From Gossypium raimondii (Eukaryota > Streptophyta > Magnoliopsida > Malvales > Malvaceae): a stretch of DNA of 64,000 nt. The notes beneath the pieces were generated by a model. That model made no database searches and was not told the DNA's origin. It saw nothing but the letters and a program-made list of their open reading frames with translations. This document shows positions 1-11,253 of the stretch, piece by piece (position 1 is the first letter of the stretch; the number at the start of each line of letters is the position of its first letter). Location of the stretch: the NCBI RefSeq assembly GCF_025698545.1, contig NC_068567.1:1054001-1118000 (forward strand), read 5' to 3'. A program made the position numbers and the translations under genes.

Positions 1-509
1 CACAAATTTAACGTAGAAAAACCACTTCAAAGAGGATAAAAAATCACAAGCAAATATAATTTTACTATAATGGCAAAAGAACAAAGAGTACAAAAGATAG
101 AGATAAAAACTAAACCCCGAAAACAAAGAACCCTTAAAACGCAAATACAAAATTCTCTAAAAGTGTTATGAGTTCTAATCTCTAATGGGTGTATTTTCTA
201 ATGTTGTAAAAGAGCCTATTTATAGGCTAAATCCATAGATCAAATAATAATAAAATAATCTAGACTAATCAGAGTTTGATTGAAATAAATAAACAAAGTT
301 TAACTGGAAGATTATTTCTCAAATTTGACTAAAATAGAAGTCATACTTAACAAATCTCTACATTGACTCATATTTCCACAACGTCATCTTTGCCAAAACC
401 AGCCACGAACCTATCTTGAACTATGCAGGGAATTAATTGAGTCGAATCTATGCTTAGAAGCTGGAAGACTTCTAGCTTTCGACTTATGCATTGCGAAATC
501 AAAACTAAC
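1..509. other. No gene seen; flank of a copia relic
   Basis: No coding sequence is recognised. The stretch is AT-rich and includes a 'gcctatttataggc' TATA-like palindrome near 215. It lies on the 3' side of the minus-strand copia relic, so it may be decayed copia internal or LTR sequence. I found no paired LTR or target duplication. Confidence 0.4.
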
Positions 510-1110
510 TCAAGTTTGATTTTCACAAACACAGTGCCCTAACTTTTTAAAACCTGCATCCAAAAGAGAACATCTATTCAACGAAATAGTCATACATTTT
601 TCCCTCCTATGACCAAGTTGTCTCCGCTCCAAATGAGTTGACTCTAACTCCATAACAGACGAGAGATGTCTGGTTTCACCCGTCATTGTAGAACTTTCTA
701 TAATATAAATATTGTCAGTCATTTTACCTTTTAACAAAATGGAAGCCCCACGAGACACCTTAATGCCGCTCGACTCAATGTTGATTCTGCAACCTTTTGA
801 GTCTAAAATACTCAAGGAGATGTGATTCTTTCGTAAATCAGGTACATACTTGACATTTGAGAATGTCCTAATTGTCTCATCGTGCATTCTAATTTAACAA
901 TACCAACACCAATTACCTTACTGGATGAAACGTTTCTTATGTACACAACTCAACCTTTAATCAAACTATATGTGGAAAACCATTTTATGTTGGGACACTT
1001 GTGGAAAAAACATCCCGAATCTAATATCTACTCGGACATAAGCTCGAAGCTATCGCTCATTGACACTAACAAGAAATCATCATCGATTTTATCAGCCAAA
1101 TTAGCGCCAC
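510..1110 (-). pseudogene. Ty1/copia pol relic (protease to pre-integrase)
   Basis: Read on the minus strand, about 1040-980 gives an 'ILDSGC' aspartic-protease motif followed by 'KCPN..WFSTY', typical of copia protease. About 960-510 gives 'TFSNVKYVPDLRKN.ISL' and a GAG-pre-integrase-like tail. At least one frameshift (near 890) and in-frame stops break the frame. No integrase, RT or LTR remains, so this is a fragment of a dead element. The family call rests on these motifs only. Confidence 0.7.
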
Positions 1111-1111
1111 C

Positions 1112-3937
1112 TCTAAGATAGGCCTTGAAACACAAAAAAAGATTCATGTTTTTCCATACGCAGCATGCTAACAAACCAAATAACGTGGACCAAGGGACCC
1201 TATTCCTTTCCAACCACCCAGAATTTCCAAAATTTATCCTAACCCATTCTAAGAGATTTCTTCAAAAAAACTGCGCTTGGCGGTTTTTTGGCACAAAGTA
1301 CTTCTAAACATCTTTGATAGTCGGGCAGTCCTTACGGACATGTAAAATATCTTTTATCTCATGCTGATATATTGGACATGACATACTCTATCCAATGCCC
1401 CTTCGAACACGCTCTTGGTTGGTAAGCAATTTTTGTATGCAAACTAACCATAAGAAGAAACGAACACGGTATTGTCCTTGATATTTCCAAACAGCCCTCC
1501 ATTTGGTATCTTTCTCGTCCCATGTAACTGCTTTTAATATATGGTACGCACTTTTAATCGAGAAACATCCATTTGTTGTACATATCGAAAAGATTTTATC
1601 AAGGCCGGCTAGATTTTATCAGGGCATTCTTTAAAGGCCTCAAGATTCCAAGCTCCATCCTCTGTTTCCATATCCTTAAGGAAATAACCTCTGATCGGCC
1701 TATCCGTGGAAGATACATATGTTTTTAACGGCCCTATTTTTGGGACCCAATAGTCCTCCCAACACCGAACCGGTACTCCTACTCCTATGGACTAACATAG
1801 ATTTTCTCTCAACAATGGCCAAACCTTTGCTATCACTCCCCATACAGTTGAGCAATTCTGTTTCTTAATGTCTTCGAGAATCCTCTCTCTTATCGTATAT
1901 TTTGAGCGCAAGATCCTAACCCGTAAGTTTTCTTCCTTGGTGACGAGATTATACCCTAATTTTAACAAGAATGAGGTATTTTGGTCTTTCAGGTGTCGAA
2001 GGCCTAAGCCACTACACAAACGTGGTTAACATATAGAGCCCCAATCAACCAATGTCATTTTACGCTTTCCTGTATTGGATCCCAAGATGAATTGCCTTGC
2101 TAAGTGTTCAATTTCCTCACATACCCCTTTCGGGATTCGCATAGACTGCCTAAAGTAATTCAAGATGGACAGGAGTACTAACTGCACCAATGTGAATCTT
2201 TCTACCAAAGAAATTTGTTTAGCATCCTAATTACATAATTTAGATCTAACCTTCATACTTACAAATCTTAAGGTAGCATTAGTGAGTCGTTTGTGGAAGA
2301 ATGAGATTCTTAGATATGATCCTAAGTTCTGGACTTTTTGAAAATCCAATAGCCTATTCAGGTTATTCCTAAGATTATCATCCACCCCTTGAGAGAAGAA
2401 TACATTAGTTTTCCGTGCGTTAACCTGATGCCTAAAGAAGCTGCAAAATTGATCCATAATACTTTTAAGCAATAAGTCGTGCTTTATATGTGCTTTATCA
2501 AAAATCACCAAATAATTTACAAAAAATAAGTGGGATAAATGTGGTCCTACTCGTGCAAGCTTTATAGGCCTCCATTCGCCGGATGACTTAGTCACTTTAA
2601 TGCTATGCCCTAACTATTCCATACATAAGATAAATAAACACGGTGATAAGGGACATCTTTAACATACTCCTCTTTCGGGTTTAAACTTTGTTGTAGGAAC
2701 ACCATTCCACAGTTTCTACATGGTAGACGTTAAGATAGCGGATAAAATCACTCTTCGTAAAAAAATATGGTATTCTTGCTGCTTGGATAGAGCATGCAAT
2801 GAAGTCTCAACAAATCCGATCATAGGTTTTTTCTAAGTCCATTTTGACAGACATCTATTTTTTACTTTTCTTTCGCATAGAGTGGATTGCTTCTTAGGAA
2901 ATAATGATATTATCAGAGATATTTCAACCCATGATGAACCCAGCCTGCTCTTACGCAATGATGTTGGGAACACTACTTTGAATCTATTGGTAATGAATTT
3001 CATACCTAATTTATAAAGAACGGAGCATAGGCTAATAGGCCGAAACTGTGAAATCTCTTTAGGTTGGGAAATCTTCGGAATAAGAACAATGAGTGTGTTA
3101 TTTAAATATTGGTTAATGGGCCATCCATTAAAGACTTCTTTAACCCACTCACATACTGTGCCTCCAATGTTGTCCCACTGATTTTGAAAAAAGATAGCAT
3201 GGTATCAATCACTTCCAGGGGCTTTTAATGGGGCCATGTCAAATAATGTTGTTTTAATTTCATCATTTGAGACTTCTTTCCCCAGAAAATCAATATTTTT
3301 TTGCTCCAATTGAGGAAAATAGTTAGGAGGTAAACCCATCATTAAACTTGGTTTTCTACTATATAGATTTTAAAAATAGTTAACAGCTTTTAACTGAATT
3401 TCATCCAAGTCATACAACCATTCTCTATTCCAGTTACACAAGGCATTGATGCGATTTACTTTCCTTTTATGCATTGTGTGATTATGAAAAAACTGTGTTT
3501 CTGTCTCCCAATTTGAGCCAATCGCACCTTGATTTTTGTTTCTATAGTAATTCTTCATGATTTAGTACTTCTTCGAGCTACTTTCTTATTTCTATTTCTT
3601 TTCTAGATATTATTCTTGAGTTTGACTGCTCCATTTCCTTTTGTACTTGGTTTAAAGATTGTATTAATCTTCATTTAGAAGTCCCAATATGTCTATATAC
3701 CCTTTTATTCCACTCTTTAAGGCTGATGGTGAGTTTTTCAAAGGTATCAGTCATACTCTTATTATAATGCCACAAGTCTTTGACAGTTCTTAAGAAGTTC
3801 TGATGTTGTATCCACCTAGCTAGGAAGAAAAATGGGCATTCTTTTGGTAGGTTAACCTCTGGGCAGAAGCTAATGAGCAAATGTATCATTACTAAGTGTG
3901 TCATGAAGCACTTTGAGAACGTTTGGATCTAAGAAGC
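1112..3937 (-). pseudogene. Dead L1-type LINE, 3' part (RT to C-terminal region)
   Basis: Minus-strand frames in order carry known plant L1 landmarks. 3904-3671 has 'LKEWNKRVY' (linker before RT). 3558-3370 has 'QFFHNHTMHKRKVNRI'. 2595-2227 has 'GPHLSHLFF' followed by the RT core. 2019-1792 has 'VRILRSKY' and 'KVWPLLREN' of the zf-RVT part. The catalytic F-A-D-D is read as F-V-N-Y, so this copy is catalytically dead, and many frameshifts separate the pieces. The LINE continues at 10232-11253 and 13823-14113 after removal of two LTR insertions, about 4.1 kb in all. Its 3' end abuts the copia relic, with no poly(A) tract or target duplication visible. Confidence 0.8.
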
Positions 3938-5378
3938 TGATTAAATACTAAAGTTACATATTTTATGTAATTAATTTGGTATATTTATGAGAATGCATCA
4001 CTAATTTTGCCATATTTATTGAATTTTGTGCAGGAATGCAATTTAGGGCTAAATAGAAGAAAAAGGAAACAATTGGGCCAAATTAAAGAAAGAAGCAAAG
4101 AAGGAGGGCCAAAATAGAATCTTTCCAATATTAATTAGCTGAAAATTTTGTTGACTTAGTGGGGGAGATTATTTTGGGATATTTTTTGTCATGGAATATT
4201 TATATTTTTATTTTTCCTTGATTTTCTAGACTAGTTGGCTCCTAAATTAGTAAATCCTCTAGTATAAATAGAGCATGTATTGTTCATCAATTCATCAATA
4301 AAAAAATATTTAGCTTTTATCTCTCAATTCTCTCCTTCCTACGTAGCCTTTGTTGTTTCTTTAGTTTCCTTTCCTTCAAATTTTAATTTCCAGTAGCTAA
4401 TCACCATTTGCAATTCCTTTTTCAATTTTTTTTCCAAATAGTCAACCACCCCACTTTAATATATTCCAACTCCCATACTCAATCACATCACCCACCTTTT
4501 CACCCATTTACCTTAATTAATTTATCAAATACCAACATGTCCCAAACCTTAGCCAACTAAACCCATTTTCAGCTTTAGGCCGAAATTAACCTCGTCAAAA
4601 CCCGTGAGTTACGAACCCGAGCCCATTTAACTCCTAAAATTCCAGTACTTATTACTTCTCCGGATTAAGAGTATGATTTTGTCAGCTCATAAAGTCAGAT
4701 CAACACTAAGTCAAAAAAGACGTCGTTTGATTTAGTGTGATTAGACGTACAGTTGGAATTCCGAAAGGAACGTTTCTAATCGGTTTTCTGTGAACACATT
4801 GGCGTGCCAAGTGGAGATAGTTGTTTGGTTCCGTCAAGGGAAGTAGTAACTGGATTTGAATGCCCCACACGGTTGAGGGCACTGGTTCGAGCTAGGCTCT
4901 TCTAGAACGCAAAGCTGTCGGAGTTCTAAATCACGAACGTTTCGTGGTTGTTCGATCCGTAAGAGTTAGTTATTGGACGTTCCATAACTAATTTACACAA
5001 GGAAGAGTTGGTGTCCGAGGCGTCCTTGGTAGCTATAACTAGCTTATTGGAAAAGAGGAGTTCATCCAATTTCGAGGATCGGTTCAAAGACGAGGGAAAT
5101 CCGTGCCTAAAGCTGAGCTTATTCTAATTAAATTTTCTTAATATTTATTTCACGCTTTTATTATTCATTTTCAACTTTTACTTTTGACGTTATTTTTCAT
5201 TAATTTCGTGTTTTCAATTTTTATCCCCGAACGTCTTGGGCACGACAATTTGCCCGACATAAATCTGGTCAAGAGAGCAACAATTTGATAAACCGGTCTC
5301 GAGGATCGACCCTACCCCTATACTGCATAATTTGCAAACTAAGGCGTAGGTTTATTTTGGTGGATTCGACACCCATCA
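3938..5378 (+). repeat. 5' LTR of the Athila-like element
   Basis: This 1441-bp LTR begins TGATTAAATAC and ends ACACCCATCA. A TATAAATA box at 4263-4270 marks the likely Pol II promoter. The near-identical partner lies at 8792-10231. Confidence 0.9.
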
Positions 5379-5382
5379 GTTT

Positions 5383-5400
5383 TGGCGCCGTTGTCGGGGA
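5383..5400 (+). other. Primer-binding site, tRNA-Asp type
   Basis: TGGCGCCGTTGTCGGGGA lies 4 nt downstream of the 5' LTR. It matches the primer-site form of Athila-type plant elements, complementary to the 3' end of tRNA-Asp including CCA. Confidence 0.8.
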
Positions 5401-5434
5401 CTGGCAACACTTACAGATTGTTTAGATTATCTTC

Positions 5435-7492
5435 ATGACCAGATCTTCATCCGGAGATCTCGAATACGACCCAGAGATTGAAAAATCCGCACGAGCGCAA
5501 CATAAAGAGACGAAAGTTCTTAAACGTGTAGAAGCAATTGAACGTGGAAAACAAGTCGAAGTGGTTAAACTTGAGACCGAACCACTTCCTGAAACAAAAG
5601 AAGCAAAAGACAACCTCGGTGAACCAGAAAGGATGGCGAACCGAACCATTCGTCAGCTAGCCGCTGCTCCTAATGAGCAAACACCGTTGTGCATCAACTA
5701 TCCAGCTGGAGAAACCCCATTCGAGTTGAAGTCAGGCCTAATTCACCTTTTGCCCACTTTTCGAGGCTTGAAGAATGAAAATCCACATACCCACTTGAGA
5801 GAATTCCACATGGTCTACTCAAGCATGAAACCACAGGGAGTAACCGAAGATGAAATGAAACTTCGGGCCTTTCCTTTTTCTTTAGTTGATACAGCAAGAG
5901 AATGGTTATTTTACTTACCACAAGGTTCTATTACAACGTGGGATGACTTATCTCGTGTTTTTCTTGACAGATTTTTTCCAGCATCGCGAGTAGCTGAACT
6001 TAGGAGAGACATAGTGGGAATTCGACAAATGGAGAGTGAATCGCTCTACGACTATTGGGAGCGATACAAAAAACTGTGTGCAAGTTGTCCTAAATACGGT
6101 TTGACCGAGCAATCACTTTTTCAGTATTTCTACGAGGGTTTGCTCCCTATGGAAATGGAAATGATTGACGCTGCTAGTGGAGGGGCGCTTGTCAATATGA
6201 CTCCTCAAAGGGCAAGAGAACTGATATCCACCATGGCAGCAAATTCTCAACAGTATCAGCCGGATTCAGAACCCACAAGACGGGTTAATGGGGTAAACGT
6301 TTCATCCTTAGAAGATAAATTGGATAAGCTCACTAATATTGTTCAATCTATGCTTACAGAAAAGAAGAATCAGACCCAACTGTGTGGAATTTGTACTACA
6401 TCTGAACATCCGACGGATTTGTGCCCAATCCTTAACGAAAATTCAACGGCACATGTTGACGATGTCGGAGGTTTTTCGAGACCTCCGCAAAGACGCTATG
6501 ATTCTTTCTCCAACACCTACAATCCCGGGTGGAAGGATCATCCCAACTTGAATTACGAAGCTAATCCCCGATATAATCCGTCATACCAACGGAGACCTTT
6601 GCAACCACCGCAACTGCCACCCAAGCCAAGCACATCTCTAGAAGCTATTGTGGAAAGACTTGCCGTCGATGCTGCAAAATACCAACAAAGGACAGATGCA
6701 TCAATACAGGAGTTAACTAATCAAGTTAGTAAACTCTTGATGGCAGTTAATCGTTTAGAGTCTCAAGGTAAATTACCTTCCCAGATAGAGCCGAATCCTA
6801 AGCAGAATGTAAGTGCAATAACTCTTCGTAGCGGAAAAGTTTTGGAAATAGTTTCAGACAAAAGTCATTGGCAAGACAACAAACGGGAAAAGCAGATCTC
6901 TGATCCAAAAGTCAGAATGGAATCAGAAATCCAGAAATCGTTGGATGCGGAAATGATATACCCGATCTCTGACAGTGATTGGGTTAGCCCGGTTCATGTC
7001 GTGCCCAAGAAAACTGGCGTGACAGTGGTGAAAAATTTGTCAGGAGAGCTAGTTCCTACCCGAGTCCAGAATGGATGGAGGGTTCGCATCGATTATAGGA
7101 AGTTGAATGCAGCTACCCGGAAAGACCATTTTCCACTTCCTTTCATCGATCAAATGCTCTAGCGATTAGCTGGTAAGACTCATTATTATTGTCTCGATGG
7201 ATATTCAGGATTTTTCCAAATTTCGGTGGCGCTTGAGGATCAAGACAAAACAACTTTCACGTGCCCTTTCGGAACGTTTGCGTATAGACGAATGATGTCT
7301 GGACTCTATAATGCTCCGACCACTTTCCAGAGATGCATGTCTAGCAAATTCTCCAATTATGTCAAGAAAATCATTGAAGTTTTCATGAATGACTTCACGG
7401 TGTACGGATCTTATAGACGATTCATAAAAGACTTATTGAAGATCATGCAACCGCTTTGCAGTCTATTACAAAAGGATAAAGAATTTGAATAA
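5435..7492 (+). pseudogene. Broken gag-RT frame of the Athila-like element
   Basis: The frame opens with ATG at 5435, 35 nt after the primer site. Residues about 70-280 are a retrotransposon gag ('AREWLFYLPQGSITTWDDL', 'FFPASRVAELRRDI'). A zinc knuckle C-x2-C-x4-H-x4-C follows near residue 315 ('CGICTTSEHPTDLC'). The frame then runs straight into RT ('WVSPVHVVPKK', 'RVRIDYRKLN') with no protease in between. A TAG at 7160-7162 interrupts it, and the same frame continues to TAA at 7490-7492 with 'LDGYSGFFQI' and 'FGTFAYRRM'. The expected F-M-D-D active site is read as F-M-N-D and is followed by a deletion; RNase H and integrase are absent. Gag might still be made; polymerase activity is not expected. 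Confidence 0.88.
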
Positions 7493-8777
7493 CACAGGTC
7501 GTCGAGCTTAACGACGTTAAACAAAGCGCTGTTGGGAGGTAACCCAAATTTTCTTTTCCTTTATGCAAATAATTTTTTTTTTTTGTAAAATGGAAAATGA
7601 AAATGCATGTCAGGGATTAGTTCTGTCTAAGGAAAGACTTGGTACTTAAGTATGTCCATTATGACTCACCTCTCTTTCCTGGGAACTTACTTGGTGCATT
7701 TATCACGACTGTTTTACCAAATCTCGTAATCTTGGTTTTTAATAATTTATTTCTCGAGTTTATAGCCTAGCTAATAAATTTGAAAATTTTTCCTATTATT
7801 ATTATTATTTATTCTTACTATTTTATTTTATTTTTGTAGGAAAACATTCCAAGACAAAATTAAATTCTACATGTCAACCCACAAAATTCTTTTTATTTCA
7901 GCCAAGGCCCACTCTACCTACGAGACCAACCTCCACGACATTGAAATACATGGGGAGTTTCTTTTTCTCTCTTTCTCCTACTTATCTTTACTTTTTTTTA
8001 AATTACATTGGGACAATGTAAAATAAGTAGGGGGAGGAAAATATAAATTGATTCTAATTTGCTTATCTGTCATCGCTATTTTTGCATGCTTTCGGTAAAA
8101 GTTAAAATTTTTCTTTTGATAAATTGGGATGGTACACTTATGGTTTGACCTATTTAGCTATTTAATTTTTACACATGAAACTTTTTAATAACCTAGACTT
8201 AGTGGGTAAGAAATTTTTGGGAATTATGAGTTTGCTTGACTGCTTACCTTTTATCATATGTTAAATCTTTTCAACAAAAAAAAATAAGAAAAATAAAAAA
8301 TAAAAAAATACTCCTCTGATACGAATGTTAAGAGTGAAAAATTGGGGTTGTACATCGGGCTGAGTAACCGGAACGTGGTGCTTGGGTTGTCATTACATCT
8401 CGCGTAAAAAGGTTCGTGTGGCTACCCAATTTCTTTGCACTCACTCTGCTAACAAGTTATCATGAGTACGGCGAAATAACCCGCTTAGAGATGTCCGAAT
8501 TGAGTAACCGGAACATGGTGCTTAGGTTGTCATCATGTCTCGCGTCAAAAAATTCGAAAATGCCCTAAGTACAAAAATAATAAAATGAAAGGTAAGCCTA
8601 TCAAGCTCTCATAAATTCTGAAATATATTTACTTACTTCTTAGGTTAGGTTATTTGAGATGTTAATGTGCTAGGATTAAATTGTTGAATTGTGCAAATCA
8701 TGGGGGTCAAGTCCTATTTCGGAGAAAATTTTTCCTTTTACAGATACATACAAAATGCTCGAGGACTAGCATAAGCT
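7493..8777 (+). other. Non-coding 3' internal region of the Athila-like element
   Basis: No ORF of note. It opens with a 'ttaacgacgttaaacaaagcgctgt'-type segment ending 'gggaggtaaccc', seen downstream of pol in related plant elements. It holds a short palindrome ACATTGGGACAATGT (about 8005-8019), an internal purine tract AAGTAGGGGGAGGAAAA near 8025-8041 and a 56-bp direct repeat (listed separately). Confidence 0.6.
8361..8556 (+). repeat. Two 56-bp direct repeats 140 bp apart
   Basis: Copies at 8361-8416 and 8501-8556 both begin TGAGTAACCGGAAC and contain GGTTGTCAT and TCTCGCGT. They differ at a handful of positions. They lie in the untranslated 3' region of the Athila-like element; function is not known. 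Confidence 0.75.
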
Positions 8778-8791
8778 AAGTAGGGGGGATT
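8778..8791 (+). other. Polypurine tract
   Basis: AAGTAGGGGGGATT directly precedes the 3' LTR, the position and composition expected of the plus-strand primer. Confidence 0.8.
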
Positions 8792-10231
8792 TGATTAAAT
8801 ACTAAAGTTACATATTTTATGTAATTAATTTGGTATATTTATGAGAATGCATCACTAATTTTGCCATATTTATTGAATTTTGTGCAGGAATGCAATTTGG
8901 GGCTAAATAGAAGAAAAAGGAAACAATTGGGCCAAATTAAAGAAAGAAGCAAAGAAGGAGGGCCAAAATAGAATCTTTCCAATATTAATTAGCTGAAAAT
9001 TTTGTTGACTTAGTGGGGGAGATTATTTTGGGATATTTTTTGTCATGGAATATTTATATTTTTATTTTTCCTTGATTTTCTAGACTAGTTGGCTCCTAAA
9101 TTAGTAAATCCTCTAATATAAATAGAGCATGTATTGTTCATCAATTCATCAATAAAAAATATTTAGCTTTTATCTCTCAATTCTCTCCTTCCTACGTAGC
9201 CTTTGTTGTTTCTTTAGTTTCCTTTCCTTCAAATTTTAATTTCCAGTAGCTAATCACCATTTGCAATTCCTTTTTCAATTTTTTTTCCAAATAGTCAACC
9301 ACCCCACTTTAATATATTCCAACTCCCATACTCAATCACATCACCCACCTTTTCACCCATTTACCTTAATTAATTTATCAAATACCAACATGTCCCAAAC
9401 CTTAGCCAACTAAACCCATTTTCAGCTTTAGGCCGAAATTAACCTCGTCAAAACCCATGAGTTACGAACCCGAGCCCATTTAACTCCTAAAATTCCAGTA
9501 CTTATTACTTCTCCGGATTAAGAGTATGATTTTGTCAGCTCATAAAGTCAGATCAACACTAAGTCAAAAAAGACGTCATTTGATTTAGTGTGATTAGACG
9601 TACAGTTGGAATTCCGAAAGGAACGTTTCTAATCGGTTTTCTGTGAACACATTGGCGTGCCAAGTGGAGATAGCTGTTTGGTTCCGTGAAGGGAAGTAGT
9701 AACCGGATTTGAATGCCCCACGCGGTTGAGGGCACTGGTTCGAGCTAGGCTCTTCTAGAACGCAAAGCTGCCGGAGTTCTAAATCACGAACGTTTCGTGG
9801 TTGTTCGATCCGTAAGAGTTAGTTATTGGACGTTCCATAACTAATTTACACAAGGAAGAGTTGGTGTCCGAGGCGTCCTTGGTAGCTATAACTAGCTTAT
9901 TGGAAAAGAGGAGTTCATCCAATTTCGAGGATCGGTTCAAAGACGAGGGAAATTCGTGCCTAAAGCTGAGCTTATTCTAATTAAATTTTTCTTAATATTT
10001 ATTTCACAGTTTTTATTATTCTTTTCAACTTTTACTTTTGACGTTATTTTTCATTAATTTGGTTTTCAATTTTTATCCCCGAACGTCTTGGGCACGACAA
10101 TTGCCCGACATAATCTGGTCAAGAGAGCAACAATTTCTGATAAACCGGTCTCGAGGATCGACCCTACTCCCTATACTGCATAATTTGCAAACTAAGGCGT
10201 AGGTTTATATTGGTGGATTCGACACCCATCA
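8792..10231 (+). repeat. 3' LTR of the Athila-like element
   Basis: This 1440-bp LTR begins TGATTAAATAC and ends ACACCCATCA. It is about 99% like the 5' LTR by visual comparison, and most indels cluster in its last 300 bp. It is followed by GAAGT, the right target duplication. Confidence 0.9.
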
Positions 10232-11038
10232 GAAGTATTCCCCAACACTCTATTAAATCATTCAAAGATCCTCTCTTTCTGCCATGTGAATGATAGCCCT
10301 CTAAATCTTAGATCATAGAGATCATTTGTTTCAACAAAATCACCAAAGAATGTGCATTGTTTTCCAACAGTACTACCCTCTTTTTTTTAATCACTTTTTG
10401 AAATAATAGCATTAAAGTCCCCTACTACCATCCAAGGGACAATGTCAGTAGGAATGGTTCTTTTTAATGCGTCCCAAAGTACTCCTCTTTTGGCTTTATT
10501 TGGGCTACCATAGACAAAACGTAATTAAAGTAATCCGTGCAAGGCACTTGAAGGAAACCTATGTCAAAATGAATTGGGGATGATTCTGGACAATCTTAAG
10601 GCGCACTAAATTTTTCCATCCAATCCAAATTTCGCTTGAAAAGCCTCTTGCCTTAACTTGATGCGAATATTGTAATCCTAATTTTGCAATTATCCCATTT
10701 GCTTTATCACCTCTAACTTTTGTTTCCATTAGACTAACGACGTCAGGTCGGTGGTCCATGTTGTACTCTGTGAAAATATGCAAAAACTTCGCGTTCACCC
10801 ACCCTTGACAATTCCAAATAAATATAGTAATTCTGAAATCATTAATGAAAATAAAAAGAGCATTCCTTTTACGTAATGTCGACCACTAGCTTGCACGACT
10901 TTAGGCTCACCCATTTCTTCTGTTGCCAAACTATATTGCAACTGGCTTTGAAGAAGCTCAGTGATATTACTAACGGACTCTACCAAAAGGACTCTAGGAG
11001 ATGTGGCCTTAAATGGACTCCCTTTCTCCTTTATGGTC

Positions 11039-11069
<31 letters not shown>

Positions 11070-11253
11070 TTTTAACTACACTATTCTTCCCCCCAACTCT
11101 TTAGGCTACTATGGTCTAATCTAAACCCCAAAATTTCAGCTCCGCTTGTTGCTGCTCTTGTCGAAAGCCTAGGTTGGCCATTTTCTTTGAAGACCACCAC
11201 CGAATGTCCTCCTAAGTCAAAGACTCCTTTTGTCAGGGTCACTATCTCCTCCT
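10232..11253 (-). pseudogene. LINE, middle part (endonuclease domain relic)
   Basis: On the minus strand 10798-10559 reads 'PDVVSLMETKVRGDKANG' and 'IWIGWKNLVRL', the EEP endonuclease region of plant L1 elements including the E-T-K motif. 10986-10795 and 11253-11081 carry weaker ORF1/ORF2-junction matches ('GHSVVVFKENGQP'). It is bounded on both sides by LTR insertions and continues the LINE whose 3' part ends at 3937. Frameshifts and stops throughout. Confidence 0.75.
11039..11065. repeat. (ATT)n microsatellite
   Basis: Eight or nine perfect ATT units lie within the LINE remnant. Confidence 0.9.

Larger units (their letters stand above)
3938..10231 (+). mobile_element. Athila-like Ty3/gypsy element, non-autonomous, inserted in the LINE
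   Basis: The element is 6294 bp, with two 1.44-kb LTRs that start TG and end CA. A primer-binding site lies 4 nt after the left LTR and a polypurine tract directly before the right LTR. Flanking 5-mers are GAAGC (3933-3937) and GAAGT (10232-10236), a target duplication with one transition. By eye the LTRs differ at roughly 15 bases plus about 10 one- or two-base indels, about 1%, so the insertion is recent. The single reading frame keeps gag and part of RT only; protease, RNase H and integrase are missing. The Athila-like call rests on the tRNA-Asp-type primer site, the gag type and the long internal 3' non-coding region. Confidence 0.88.

Noticed and set aside
882..1121. Plus-strand frame over the copia relic
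   Set aside because: Shadow of the minus-strand copia protease region, which has real motifs.
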